Shown: positions 7,738 to 15,853, numbered from the stretch's first letter. The stretch: 20,300 bases of DNA from Saprospiraceae bacterium (GCA_023300835.1 JALZVB010000057.1:1-20300), one strand, 5' to 3'. A program made the numbers and translations. Notes: a model not told the origin generated them from the letters alone.

Positions 7738-8604
7738 ATGTATGTTAATAGTCCGTTTTACCTCAATAATGGTCACGAATCTATACAAATTGAATGCTTT
7801 CTCAAATTTACTAAAAATAGCATAGACATATTGTCACTCCCATTGCCAGAAATACACGATTATATCTACTTATCAGAGGTCTTATCGACCAATGATTACG
7901 CTACCCATTATGTATCAAATAGCAATCCAAAGGGCAATTACTGCATATATACGTTCAATCAACTCTCTGGGAAAGGACAAATTGGCAGATATTGGTTCAG
8001 CGATAGCCATTCTAACATCACTTGTTCCTACATTCATTACCCTGATAGTCTGGCGGCACAAGAGCAGTTTTACCTCAGTATGGCATTTGCACTAGCTGTA
8101 AGAGAATTTGTAATTTCTCAGTTGCCTGCAAGTTTTAAATCACAAGTCAAGATCAAATGGCCCAATGATATTTATATCAATGATAAGAAAGTAGCTGGCC
8201 TATTGATACAAACAGCTATCCAGGGCAGATCAATAGAAAAATCCATACTAGGTGCAGGTATAAATATTAATCAAGCCGACTTTCCGTCGGCGTTACCTAA
8301 TCCCACTTCATTGCTTTTAGAGTCGGGAACAACCTATGATTTAGAAGAACTGCAGAAGGCTTTATCTACCCATGTCATGAGAGAGATGCATCAATTATCA
8401 TTGTATAGAAATAGTCTAAGAAAAAGGTATCTAGAGGCGCTTTACGCAAAAGACATCTTAAGAACTTTCAAGATCAACGAGAAGATCGTCTCCGGAATAA
8501 TAAGAGATATCACGACAGCAGGAAAACTCATACTTGAAATAGATAAGGTGTTACACAACTATGCCCTTCGGGAGATAGAATATGTGTTCTCCCTTGAAAC
8601 ATAA
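7738..8604 (+). CDS. birA: Biotin--[acetyl-CoA-carboxylase] ligase (BirA, monofunctional)
   Basis: This biotin protein ligase of 288 residues joins biotin to the carrier lysine of acetyl-CoA carboxylase through biotinyl-AMP. Visible motifs are STNDYA (50-55), the biotin/ATP loop SGKGQIGRYWFS (77-88), KIKWPNDI (138-145), KKVAGLLIQ (150-158) with the catalytic-type Lys151, and GAGININ. There is no N-terminal winged helix, so it does not act as a DNA-binding repressor. The frame is open much further upstream, but that stretch is antisense to rsfS, so I chose the ATG at 7738. Even so, about 30 residues precede the usual domain start. A later non-ATG start (for example one of two TTG codons near 7830-7850) is possible. 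It would give a typical short N-terminus and widen the gap to rsfS. Confidence 0.9.
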   Translation: MYVNSPFYLNNGHESIQIECFLKFTKNSIDILSLPLPEIHDYIYLSEVLSTNDYATHYVSNSNPKGNYCIYTFNQLSGKGQIGRYWFSDSHSNITCSYIHYPDSLAAQEQFYLSMAFALAVREFVISQLPASFKSQVKIKWPNDIYINDKKVAGLLIQTAIQGRSIEKSILGAGININQADFPSALPNPTSLLLESGTTYDLEELQKALSTHVMREMHQLSLYRNSLRKRYLEALYAKDILRTFKINEKIVSGIIRDITTAGKLILEIDKVLHNYALREIEYVFSLET

Positions 8605-8667
8605 TTCAATGTTTAAAAATCAACTTTGTAATTATATTGTTGTTAAGTACAAAATAGAAAATCTAAT

Positions 8668-9939
8668 ATGAAAGGTACCATAGTTGCAATAGGGGATGAG
8701 TTATTGATAGGTCAGACAGTTGATACCAATTCGGCTTGGCTGGGTAACCAGATGACGCTACAAGGGATAGAAGTATTGAGAGGAATAAGTATCCAAGATA
8801 AGTACGCAGATATACAATCGACAATATCTGAAGCATTAGAATCTTCTGACATTGTCATTGTTACAGGTGGCTTAGGTCCTACCAAAGATGATATCACCAA
8901 GAAAGCTATCGCAGATTATGTAGGCTGTGAGCTGGCATTTGATCAAGAACTATGTGATAGAATAGAGAAGTTGTTTGCAGATAGGAATATCACTTTTTTG
9001 CCAGCGCATAGGGAACAATGTTATATGCCCGTAGCTTCTATGACGCTTTATAACAGGATGGGTACAGCACCAGGAATGTTATTTCCTATAGGTGGAAAGC
9101 ATGGAGAAGTGGGAACAAAGTATATCCTATCTATGCCTGGCGTTCCTTACGAAATGAAATGGATATATGAAAATAGTTTTCTACCCTTGCTACCAGAGAT
9201 TAAAAAAGATGCCAGCATCATATATAACAAAACCATCAAAACTGTAGGCACTGGAGAAACGGCTATTGCTGATAAAATACAGTATATCATAGATGAGTTT
9301 CCACCAGAAATATCCATTGCTTATCTCCCGAGTTTAGGCCATGTAAAAGTTAGGCTTACCGCCAAAAGTTTTGTTGATATGTCAGATAAAGTGAACGGTT
9401 ACTCTCAGCAGATTTCTGATGTTCTTGGTAATCTTGTCTATGGATATGATGATATGACATTGACACAGAGTCTCCAGGATTTATTTATAGAAAAAGGGTT
9501 GACCCTATCTACAGCCGAGAGTTGTACAGGTGGATATCTGGCGCATCTTTTAACGTTGGTTGCAGGCTCTTCTCAATATTACATGGGCAGTATTATTGCC
9601 TATGACTATCAACCCAAAAAAGAACTGTTGCAAGTCAAAGCCTCTACGCTAGAATCAACAGGCGCTGTAAGTGAAGAAACTGTAACCGAAATGCTAACAG
9701 GGCTACTTATCAACATGAGAACAGATATGGGTATCGCTATCTCTGGTATTGCTGGCCCAGGTGGTGGAACGCCTGACAAGCCCGTGGGTACGATATGGAT
9801 GGCCTGGGGTAATAAGGATGACATAAGAACACGTAAATTAAAACTGGGTAAGAACAGAGAGAATAACATAAAATATACGGCAGTCACAGCTATAAATGCC
9901 CTACGTAAGTTTATTATCAGAGCAGATGTAGAAGTATAG
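8668..9939 (+). CDS. cinA: CinA family protein (ADP-ribose pyrophosphatase / nicotinamide-nucleotide amidase)
   Basis: This 423-residue protein is a full two-domain CinA. The N-terminal MoCF/COG1058 domain shows AIGDELLIGQTVDTNSAWL (7-25) and VTGGLGPTKDD (65-75). The C-terminal PncC amidase domain shows STAESCTGGYLAH (281-293) with the likely nucleophile Ser285, and GIAGPGGGT (360-368). The C-terminal domain deamidates nicotinamide mononucleotide back to nicotinic acid mononucleotide in NAD recycling. The N-terminal domain hydrolyses ADP-ribose in characterised homologues. Both active sites look intact. It begins 63 bases after birA in the same direction and may be co-transcribed with it. It converges with rnhB, the two stop codons being 17 bases apart, without room for a classical terminator. 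Confidence 0.97.
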   Translation: MKGTIVAIGDELLIGQTVDTNSAWLGNQMTLQGIEVLRGISIQDKYADIQSTISEALESSDIVIVTGGLGPTKDDITKKAIADYVGCELAFDQELCDRIEKLFADRNITFLPAHREQCYMPVASMTLYNRMGTAPGMLFPIGGKHGEVGTKYILSMPGVPYEMKWIYENSFLPLLPEIKKDASIIYNKTIKTVGTGETAIADKIQYIIDEFPPEISIAYLPSLGHVKVRLTAKSFVDMSDKVNGYSQQISDVLGNLVYGYDDMTLTQSLQDLFIEKGLTLSTAESCTGGYLAHLLTLVAGSSQYYMGSIIAYDYQPKKELLQVKASTLESTGAVSEETVTEMLTGLLINMRTDMGIAISGIAGPGGGTPDKPVGTIWMAWGNKDDIRTRKLKLGKNRENNIKYTAVTAINALRKFIIRADVEV

Positions 9940-9956
9940 TATTATTTAGGTTTGAA

Positions 9957-10574
9957 TTACTTTTTGAACAAAGCCATCTGATCGGCATAACCCATATTAG
10001 CCAATAGTTTGAAGCTCTTTCTGTGAATAGGGGAGGCACCATGATTCTCTATCCCTGACCTATGGGCTCTCGTAGGATATCCCATGTTGGTGTTCCAGCT
10101 ATAATAGGGATATTTTTTAGCCATTCTAGTCATGTATCTGTCTCTGCTTACCTTCGCTAGAACAGAGGCTGCGGCTATAGAAAAGTATTTGTCATCTCCT
10201 TTTATAACACATTCATAAGGGATTTTTTTATAGGGTTTAAATCGGTTGCCATCTACTAGGATATACTCGGGTTGTGGGTCCAGAGCTTTTAGCGATTTAT
10301 GCATGGCTAGTATGCTGGCATTGAGAATATTGATCTTGTCTATCTGCTTATGTGTAACAGGTTTTATGGCATAAGAAATGGCTTCCATTTTGATAAATTC
10401 AAACAACTCATCTCTCTGTATCACTGTCAGTTTCTTAGAGTCACGCAGAAATGGATGACTGAAATTTCGAGGTAGAATTACAGCTGCAGCATATACGGGT
10501 CCAGCCAGACAGCCTCTTCCAGCTTCATCTGTACCGGCCTCTAATGAGGAATCTGTATGATAAGGCAGTAACAT
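9957..10574 (-). CDS. rnhB: Ribonuclease HII
   Basis: This 205-residue RNase HII removes ribonucleotides embedded in DNA and RNA from RNA-DNA hybrids. The catalytic set is visible: GTDEAGRGCLAGPVYAAAV gives Asp16 and Glu17, ILVDGN gives Asp108, and IKGDDKYFSIAAASVLAKV gives Asp127. DSKKL near residues 45-49 and KVSRDRYM are also conserved. Length and order are typical. It is the second gene of a minus-strand pair, starting 18 bases after the stop of a lipoprotein gene, so the two probably share a transcript. No signal peptide is present, so it is cytoplasmic. Nothing about it is unusual. Confidence 0.97.
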   Translation of the reverse strand: MLLPYHTDSSLEAGTDEAGRGCLAGPVYAAAVILPRNFSHPFLRDSKKLTVIQRDELFEFIKMEAISYAIKPVTHKQIDKINILNASILAMHKSLKALDPQPEYILVDGNRFKPYKKIPYECVIKGDDKYFSIAAASVLAKVSRDRYMTRMAKKYPYYSWNTNMGYPTRAHRSGIENHGASPIHRKSFKLLANMGYADQMALFKK

Positions 10575-10592
10575 TTCTATTCTAAGGATATT

Positions 10593-11432
10593 TTATTTTT
10601 TCTTAATATCTTTTTCTTCATCAGCTTTTAACATTTCTGTGGATAGTTTACTATTAACAATAGCCTTTAACGAAGTAAATTTCTTGAATTGACTTTCGTC
10701 CAATATTGCTCTGACTTGTCTCATATAAACTTGCACTTTATAACTTTCTATAGTTTCTTGATCTGCAGTTACTTCCGTTGTTGCATTTGTGTCAACTATT
10801 TTTTTATCAGCTTTTATTTTCTCTCTATCTCTCTTGTCATGTAGGATTTTCCATTGTAAGAGTTGTTTCTGTGACAGATTCAACGAGTCTAGAATATTTA
10901 TCTCCTGTGGTTCATTAGATACTGATGCAGTTGAGGGCTTAGTATCTGACTTTTGGTTCTCCTGGGCTGTGCTTTTAGTTGTAGCCTTTTTCTCTTTCTT
11001 TTTGGCTAATCTGTGATTATTGAGTGCCTGACTTGTTTTGTTTTTTGCCGTAAGGTTATCCATTTTAAGAGAAATGTACTTTTTATGCTGATCAGGTGTC
11101 ATGACAGCTTTTATACTTTCAGTCTTTTTCTCAGTCAGTAGGAAAATTTCGTCTTTATTTATTTTTCTTGTTCCATCTGCATAACCCGCTCTTAATACCT
11201 GTGACTGGGTAGTAAAATCTTGCTCAATAGCTTTGATCTTTTTTATTTGAGACTTTTTGAGACCGACTTCAGATTTTAGTTGGTCATATATATTAGTGTT
11301 AAGTATGCCTGATGTATTAGCTGCGCCTGAGCTAGAAAGATCAGTGTTAGAAACATTTTTGGTTGATGAACAAGCCCCAAAAGTGATAATTGTAGCTAGC
11401 GCAATGAAAAAGAACAACTTATTGATGTACAT
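10593..11432 (-). CDS. Lipoprotein with two LTxxQ/Spy-like helical modules
   Basis: This 279-residue protein has a lipoprotein signal, TIITFGACSS, with lipidated Cys21. The mature part looks like two similar helical modules. Module one, about 50-130, runs from LKKSQIKKIKAIEQDF to MTPDQHKKYISLK. Module two, about 185-270, runs from LNLSQKQLLQWKIL to LDESQFKKFTSLK. Each has an L-x-x-x-Q helix start and a [MD]-[TE]-x-[DS]-Q-[HF]-K-K-[YF] helix, recalling the LTxxQ motif of the periplasmic chaperone-like Spy/CpxP family. The modules are joined by a Lys/Thr/Ser-rich low-complexity linker. Such proteins in Bacteroidota are mostly of unknown function; a stress-related periplasmic role is only an inference. 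It is followed by rnhB at 18 bases. Confidence 0.72.
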   Translation of the reverse strand: MYINKLFFFIALATIITFGACSSTKNVSNTDLSSSGAANTSGILNTNIYDQLKSEVGLKKSQIKKIKAIEQDFTTQSQVLRAGYADGTRKINKDEIFLLTEKKTESIKAVMTPDQHKKYISLKMDNLTAKNKTSQALNNHRLAKKKEKKATTKSTAQENQKSDTKPSTASVSNEPQEINILDSLNLSQKQLLQWKILHDKRDREKIKADKKIVDTNATTEVTADQETIESYKVQVYMRQVRAILDESQFKKFTSLKAIVNSKLSTEMLKADEEKDIKKK

Positions 11433-11797
11433 ATTTTATAGTATTAAAGATGTAATTGGAGCCCTAAATTAATAACATAATAAGTTTGAGGTATTTATTT
11501 TTCTCAACGATTGTTTATAGACGGTTATATGGAGAGCTTTTGGGTATAAAGAAGACTTTGTTTTTCTCCCAAATCAAGACAATTTAACTGCATTAGCCTA
11601 AGCAAGAAGGAAATAAGAGATGGTTGAAAAATAATTTCTCGATTTATGACTGATATTTTTGCGTCAGCACTCGATTTAAAAGCCTCGTGTTAGCTAGGCT
11701 AGCCCTGTGTTTTTTGGATAGTTCTGATATAAAATTCCCTTGTCAGAATACGATACTTATTAGTTTACCCATTCCTATGGAATAGGAAGACATATTA
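11433..11797. other. Divergent intergenic region between lipoprotein and pgsA-like gene
   Basis: I find no gene in these 365 bases. They must hold the minus-strand promoter of the lipoprotein-rnhB pair and the plus-strand promoter of the phosphatidyltransferase. A perfect TATTTTTG (fitting the Bacteroidota -7 element TAnnTTTG) is at 11654-11661 on the plus strand, but the nearest upstream TTG is 27 bases away, too far for a good promoter. GCTAG-G-CTAGC is a short dyad at 11693-11703. A diverged hairpin repeat occupies 11675-11713. Confidence 0.5.
11675..11713. repeat. Diverged copy of an imperfect hairpin repeat (copy 1)
   Basis: This 39-base stretch aligns by eye with 16887-16926, with about 28 identical positions of 40 and one gap. 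Both share an outer AAAA arm paired with TTTT, a central TAGC/GCTA stem, and a CC-TG-x-GTTTT right arm. It lies in a gene-free stretch before the phosphatidyltransferase. It may be an old copy of a dispersed intergenic element, but the AT-rich background makes chance similarity possible. Confidence 0.35.
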
Positions 11798-12340
11798 TTG
11801 TTTTATCTTGGGGTTGTGAAGCATTTACATCTAGCTCAATTCATAAGTTTCCTTCGTGTGATTTTTACACCACTGACACTGGTTTACCTTACAGACTGGG
11901 AGCACAAGGAGGTTTTCTTACTTATTACGGTAATAATTGCCGGAATTACTGATTTTCTAGATGGATATGTCGCAAGAGCTGAAGGAAAGACCAGTTATCT
12001 GGGAGCTGTACATGATTTTACGGCAGATAAGTTGTTTGTGCTATCAGCATTATTGGTTTTCAGTGTTGCAGGCGTTATTCCTTGTTGGGTGACCTTCGTA
12101 ATATTATACAGAGAGATAATAGTGATGGGAATGCGTATATATACCAGTTTCCATAAGAAAGAAATCAAAGCCACTATAGTAGGCAAGTATAAGACGGCAA
12201 TCTTGTTTGCAGGGATGATTGCATTACTGCTGGACCTACCGTTCTACATGTGGATCATCTATCTATCACTGATACTCACGGTAGTCTCATTCATAGATTA
12301 TTTTCTCAAATTCAGGTTGGTCATATTGGCAGAAAAATAA
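11798..12340 (+). CDS. pgsA: CDP-alcohol phosphatidyltransferase, PgsA-like
   Basis: This membrane enzyme of about 180 residues carries the complete CDP-alcohol phosphotransferase signature D-x2-D-G-x2-A-R-x8-G-x3-D-x3-D: Asp52, Asp55, Gly56, Ala59, Arg60, Gly69, Asp73 and Asp77, in TDFLDGYVAR...GAVHDFTADK. Five to six hydrophobic helices follow the family pattern. Size and the LRVIFTPL start suggest CDP-diacylglycerol-glycerol-3-phosphate phosphatidyltransferase, the phosphatidylglycerolphosphate synthase, but another acceptor alcohol cannot be excluded. The start is not ATG. TTG at 11798 has an AGGAAG ribosome binding site eight bases upstream, while GTG at 11816 would give the more usual N-terminus MKHLHLAQFISFLR. 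An in-frame ATG at 11777 is followed two codons later by a stop. It seems to be transcribed alone. Confidence 0.85.
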   Translation: MFYLGVVKHLHLAQFISFLRVIFTPLTLVYLTDWEHKEVFLLITVIIAGITDFLDGYVARAEGKTSYLGAVHDFTADKLFVLSALLVFSVAGVIPCWVTFVILYREIIVMGMRIYTSFHKKEIKATIVGKYKTAILFAGMIALLLDLPFYMWIIYLSLILTVVSFIDYFLKFRLVILAEK

Positions 12341-12561
12341 TTTTTGCCAGCTCAGGCATCAGCAATTATTTATTCTCAAGTATATATTACGTAAGCTAAT
12401 CCAAAACTTTTTAAGGCGGCAGAAAATAAAATGGCCTTTTGATTGTTTAATAGCTGTAACCGTTAATTTTTTCGTAAAAAATAATCTATTAAGTTACTTA
12501 AGTAGTCCGTTACGAACTGATTTTTGAAACAACAATTTCTTTCATTTAAAAAAAATAATTT

Positions 12562-13806
12562 ATGAAACTGAAAGTATTAATTCTATTAGTGTTTGCTGGA
12601 TTATGCTTCATGTCTTGTTCAGACGATTGTACCCAGACAATTACATATACCAAAGCGACAGCTGTATATGAAGATGTGAAAGCGCTACGAGACGTTCCAC
12701 TTAATGCTGAAACTAGGGAGATAGAAGATGCAGGTAAAATATATGTGGGAGACGACTTTATACTTATTGGAGAAGAAGGAAAAGGTATTCATGTTGTCAA
12801 TAATGGTGACATCAATAACCCTGTGCCAGTAGGATTTATAGCAATACCTCGTAATAGAGAATTTATAGTTACAGGTAATACTTTATATGCAGAAACGCAG
12901 TATGATATGCTGGCAATAGATATATCTGACTTGTCTAACGTGAAGCTTATAAGCAGACATGAAAACTATATTCCTTCTTTACATGCTAATGAAGAGGGCG
13001 AAGAACTTATAGGTTTTGACTTTGAGGTTGTACAAGAAAAATTAGACTGTAATACAGCTATTATATCAGACGAGGTTAACTTTTTTGCTTGGAATGAGCA
13101 ATTGATTCCGCCGTCTACGGTACCGTCTTCGTTCTCAGGATCAAGCGCAGGAACAAGTGGTACAATTAATAAATTAGCAACTGCAAATGGTCACTTATAT
13201 GCGATCACTAGTAATGATCTTCATGTATTTGACGTAAGTAGTGATCTTACATTAGTTAATACTTTAAGTGATTTCAGTAGCCAGATGGAAACTATTATTA
13301 TAGAGGGAGAAGAGGCATTTATAGGAAAAGTTGATGGTATGGAAATTGTAAATATTAGTGTTCCGTCTTCGCCTATTACTGTTAATGAATTTTGGCATCC
13401 AGAAGCATGTGATCCTGTACTACCTCATGTAGATGTTGCTTACGTTACATTAAGAACAGATGGCCCTTGTCAAGGAAGACAAAATGTACTAGATGTTGTA
13501 AGCCTAGACAGATCTAACTTTAACCTTGATCTTATAACAGCGATTCCTATGGCGTCTCCATTTGGGATGACAATAGTTGATAATGTCCTCTATGTAGGAG
13601 AAGGTGAAAATGGATTAAAAACATTTGACGTTACAGAAAGAGAGAGCCCTGTTCTTATAGAATGGAATCAAGATGTAACAGCTTATGATATTATTATGCA
13701 CCCTACACGTGACGTATTATTATTAGCTGGTCCAGACGGCATGAGCCAATACGGACAAGATGAAACGAATTCAACACTTACGCTTGTAAGTCACATATCA
13801 TTCTAA
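12562..13806 (+). CDS. LVIVD-repeat lipoprotein
   Basis: This 414-residue protein has a lipoprotein signal, LCFMSCSDD (Cys19). The mature protein is built of beta-propeller-like units of the LVIVD type, recognisable as GIHVVNNGDINNPVPVGFI, DMLAIDISDLSNVKLISR, HVFDVSSDLTLVNTL, GMEIVNISVPSSPITV and GLKTFDVTERESPVLIEW. Each is an aliphatic strand, Asp-[IV]-[ST], and a following strand. LVIVD proteins are surface or periplasmic and their ligands are unknown. It is followed after six bases by a small outer-membrane barrel gene, so the two are translated from one message and may work as a pair at the outer membrane (inference). The 221 bases before it have no gene and no confident promoter, though TTAAG-TTA-CTTAA is a short dyad there. 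Confidence 0.82.
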   Translation: MKLKVLILLVFAGLCFMSCSDDCTQTITYTKATAVYEDVKALRDVPLNAETREIEDAGKIYVGDDFILIGEEGKGIHVVNNGDINNPVPVGFIAIPRNREFIVTGNTLYAETQYDMLAIDISDLSNVKLISRHENYIPSLHANEEGEELIGFDFEVVQEKLDCNTAIISDEVNFFAWNEQLIPPSTVPSSFSGSSAGTSGTINKLATANGHLYAITSNDLHVFDVSSDLTLVNTLSDFSSQMETIIIEGEEAFIGKVDGMEIVNISVPSSPITVNEFWHPEACDPVLPHVDVAYVTLRTDGPCQGRQNVLDVVSLDRSNFNLDLITAIPMASPFGMTIVDNVLYVGEGENGLKTFDVTERESPVLIEWNQDVTAYDIIMHPTRDVLLLAGPDGMSQYGQDETNSTLTLVSHISF

Positions 13807-13812
13807 GAACAT

Positions 13813-14595
13813 ATGATAAAGAAAACAATAATGCTACTCCTGATATCAGGGGTAGCATTTTTTGATTGTATAGGCCAAAGTACTGAGCGGCACTTTACTC
13901 AAAAAGAGCTACCTGCTAAGTGTTTTATATACCTCATGAACGGTGAGATATATAATGGCATCGTATATACAGATAACGGAAAACAGATTACAGCAGCCCT
14001 TACTAATGGGACCAACGCAAGATATGATTATATAGATATCCTAAAATTCCATAAAGAAAGTAGTGGCATTTCAGCGTCAGGTGATAGTAGGTTTCATTAT
14101 AACAAAGGCTTTTTTGCACATTTTGTAGTGGCACTGAATTCGTTTTCAGATAATGCTACTGTGGTGACACAATTAACAATAGGTACCCGACTCAATAAAC
14201 GGATATCTGTCGGTGGGGGATATAGTGTGGATGGTTATGAAATTGATTTTTCGCAGATAGCATTGAGACAATTTAATATACTCGCGCTTTATGGTTATGG
14301 AAGATATAACATTACATCTGGTAGATTGAGAACATATGGGTTTACCAGAATAGGCTGGGGATTGTCATTGGATAACTTCAGGGAAGACTATGAGGGTGGT
14401 ATCAGTTTAAGTGGCGGCGTAGGCATCATATTATCTAGTAAACGTAAACTGAGATGGCTTTTAGAATTAGGTATCAATAGCCAAAAAGTAACAGGTGAGT
14501 TTAGAGGTAGAGACAATAACGGGCAAGATATTATGGTGCAATTTGACAGTTTTCTTCAACGGCCATTGTTGAAGATAGGGTTGGAGTTTCAGTAG
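13813..14595 (+). CDS. Outer-membrane beta-barrel-like protein
   Basis: This 260-residue protein has a signal peptide, MIKKTIMLLLISGVAFF, with probable cleavage near CIGQ|STE. A short N-terminal part (KCFIYLMNGEIYNGIVYTDN) resembles a small beta domain. From about residue 95 on, the sequence alternates hydrophobic and polar residues with many Gly, Tyr and Arg. It reads as amphipathic strands such as VTQLTIGTRLNKRISVGGGY, YGYGRYNI and TRIGWGLSLDNF, and ends in the terminal strand LLKIGLEFQ with a C-terminal aromatic-Gln. This is the look of an 8- to 10-stranded outer-membrane barrel, though I cannot name a family. It is tightly coupled to the LVIVD lipoprotein upstream. Confidence 0.68.
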   Translation: MIKKTIMLLLISGVAFFDCIGQSTERHFTQKELPAKCFIYLMNGEIYNGIVYTDNGKQITAALTNGTNARYDYIDILKFHKESSGISASGDSRFHYNKGFFAHFVVALNSFSDNATVVTQLTIGTRLNKRISVGGGYSVDGYEIDFSQIALRQFNILALYGYGRYNITSGRLRTYGFTRIGWGLSLDNFREDYEGGISLSGGVGIILSSKRKLRWLLELGINSQKVTGEFRGRDNNGQDIMVQFDSFLQRPLLKIGLEFQ

Positions 14596-14654
14596 TTGAT
14601 TGTCAGTTATCCATATCAAGTGAGCATAGTAAGTGTGGTTCTTTTATTTTTTTT

Positions 14655-14687
14655 GAAACAAAAGGGAAACAAAAGGGAAACAAAAAA
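14655..14687. repeat. Short 11-bp tandem repeat
   Basis: GAAACAAAAGG occurs twice head to tail at 14655-14665 and 14666-14676, followed by a partial third unit, GAAACAAAAAA. It directly follows a run of T, so the whole stretch is strongly purine-skewed on the plus strand. It is a likely slippage-prone site and may vary in copy number between strains. Confidence 0.75.
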
Positions 14688-14842
14688 AATCAAAGCTGGT
14701 TTCATTTTTTAACAACTAAAATGAAAAATGCCGGTCTTCAAAATAACTTCACCTCTTTGGAAATTATTATAGGTAATCTTTGTAGACTATTCGGAAAAAC
14801 ATTAACCGTCAATAATTACTGGATAAAGAAAATGTTTTTTTG

Positions 14843-14855
14843 GCAAGAGTCTTGC
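14843..14855. promoter_or_regulatory. Dyad in the glutaminase promoter region, candidate operator
   Basis: GCAAGA G TCTTGC is a perfect 13-base palindrome 48 bases before the GTG start of the glutaminase gene. It lies between a TTTTTTTGG tract and TACAATTTAG, which loosely resemble the -33 and -7 elements of Bacteroidota promoters. A dyad in the spacer is a classic place for a dimeric regulator. The role is inferred from position only. Confidence 0.35.
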
Positions 14856-14903
14856 AATACAATTTAGGCGTAAGCATAACAATGTATCGTAAATAACCAG
14901 CCA

Positions 14904-15818
14904 GTGGATTACAAAAGCATCATAGAGAAGGTCTATAATAAGATCAATCAAGAAAAGAACAAGGGGGAGATAGCTAGTTATATCCCGGAGCTAAAAAATG
15001 TAGATCCTAATAGTTTTGGGATACAACTTACGACTATAGAAAATGAAACTATAGGTGTCGGTGATTATCTTCAGAAATTTTCTATACAGAGTATTGCAAA
15101 AGTCTTTTCACTCAGTTTTATATACCAGAAAAGGGGCGAGAAAATATGGAAGCGGGTAGGTGTAGAACCATCTGGAACTTCCTTCAATTCTTTACTTCAA
15201 TTAGAAGCCGATAGAGGAAAACCAAGAAACCCGTTTAATAACTCTGGGGCATTAGTCATCTGTGATATTATTATCAGTCACTTTGATGACGCTAAGGGTA
15301 GTCTACTTGAATATATAAGAGAAATCTCTGACATTAAAGACCTGAATTATTCATCAACCATTGCCGATTCGGAGCGGAAGTATGGACATAGGAACATGGC
15401 CCTATGTAATTACCTAAAGTCATTTGGGAGTATTAAGAATGAAGTAGAACAAGTACTGGATCTGTACTTTAATCTTTGTTCTATAGAAATGAATTGCGCG
15501 CAATTATCTAACACTTTGCTGTTTCTAGCTAATAAAGGTTGCAAGGTGTCAGACGGAAAGAAAGTTCTCAGTCGCAGTAAAACCAAAAGAATAAATGCGG
15601 TGATGCAGTCTTGTGGATTCTATGACGAGTCTGGAGAGTTTACATTCAAAGTAGGCTTGCCAGGAAAGAGTGGCGTAGGAGGCGGAATAATTGCTATACA
15701 TCCTTCCAAGTATACAATCTCTGTATATAGTCCTAAATTAAGAAAGAAAGGAAACTCCTATAGAGGGATGAAATTCCTAGAGGCGTTCACTACAGAAACA
15801 AAGTACTCTATTTTCTAG
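14904..15818 (+). CDS. glsA: Glutaminase A
   Basis: This 304-residue glutaminase of the serine-dependent beta-lactamase fold hydrolyses glutamine to glutamate and ammonia in the cytoplasm. The catalytic pair is in FSIQSIAKVFSL, Ser63 and Lys66 (S-x-x-K). Other family features are NPFNNSGAL (109-117), SERKYGHRNMA with Glu157 and Asn164 at the expected spacing, SCGFYDESGEF, and GLPGKSGVGGGIIAIHP near the end. The length is normal for bacterial GlsA. The start is GTG at 14904; no in-frame ATG lies between it and the upstream stop, and the domain begins as expected with MDYKSIIEKVY. No ribosome binding site is evident. A palindrome upstream suggests regulation. It converges on a secreted-protein gene after 34 bases. 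Confidence 0.96.
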   Translation: MDYKSIIEKVYNKINQEKNKGEIASYIPELKNVDPNSFGIQLTTIENETIGVGDYLQKFSIQSIAKVFSLSFIYQKRGEKIWKRVGVEPSGTSFNSLLQLEADRGKPRNPFNNSGALVICDIIISHFDDAKGSLLEYIREISDIKDLNYSSTIADSERKYGHRNMALCNYLKSFGSIKNEVEQVLDLYFNLCSIEMNCAQLSNTLLFLANKGCKVSDGKKVLSRSKTKRINAVMQSCGFYDESGEFTFKVGLPGKSGVGGGIIAIHPSKYTISVYSPKLRKKGNSYRGMKFLEAFTTETKYSIF

Positions 15819-15853
15819 ATGCTGTGGCCACAGTATTGTTATTTTGACAGCAT
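15819..15853. terminator. Inverted repeats in the convergent gap, possible weak terminator
   Basis: The short gap between two convergent genes contains the perfect 12-base palindrome CTGTGGCCACAG (15822-15833) and an overlapping inverted repeat, ATGCTGT / ACAGCAT (15819-15825 and 15847-15853). The two cannot form together. The T-rich stretch TATTGTTATTTT lies between the outer arms. A bidirectional termination role is plausible, but the stems are short. Confidence 0.35.

Larger units (their letters stand above)
14596..14903. other. Intergenic region upstream of glutaminase
   Basis: I see no gene in these 308 bases. They hold an 11-base tandem repeat (14655-14687), a 9-bp AT-rich inverted repeat TTTCATTTT/AAAATGAAA (14700-14726, loop of nine bases), and a perfect 13-base dyad at 14843-14855 just before a plausible glutaminase start region. 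No clear terminator for the barrel gene is visible, although runs of T occur at 14644-14654. Confidence 0.5.

Noticed and set aside
11654..11661. TATTTTTG as the -7 box of the phosphatidyltransferase promoter
   Set aside because: The only upstream TTG is 27 bases away, outside the accepted 17-23 range, so it was not listed as a promoter.
14655..14687. Short direct repeats considered as a CRISPR array
   Set aside because: The units are 11 bases, contiguous and without spacers, and there are no cas genes. This is a simple tandem repeat.
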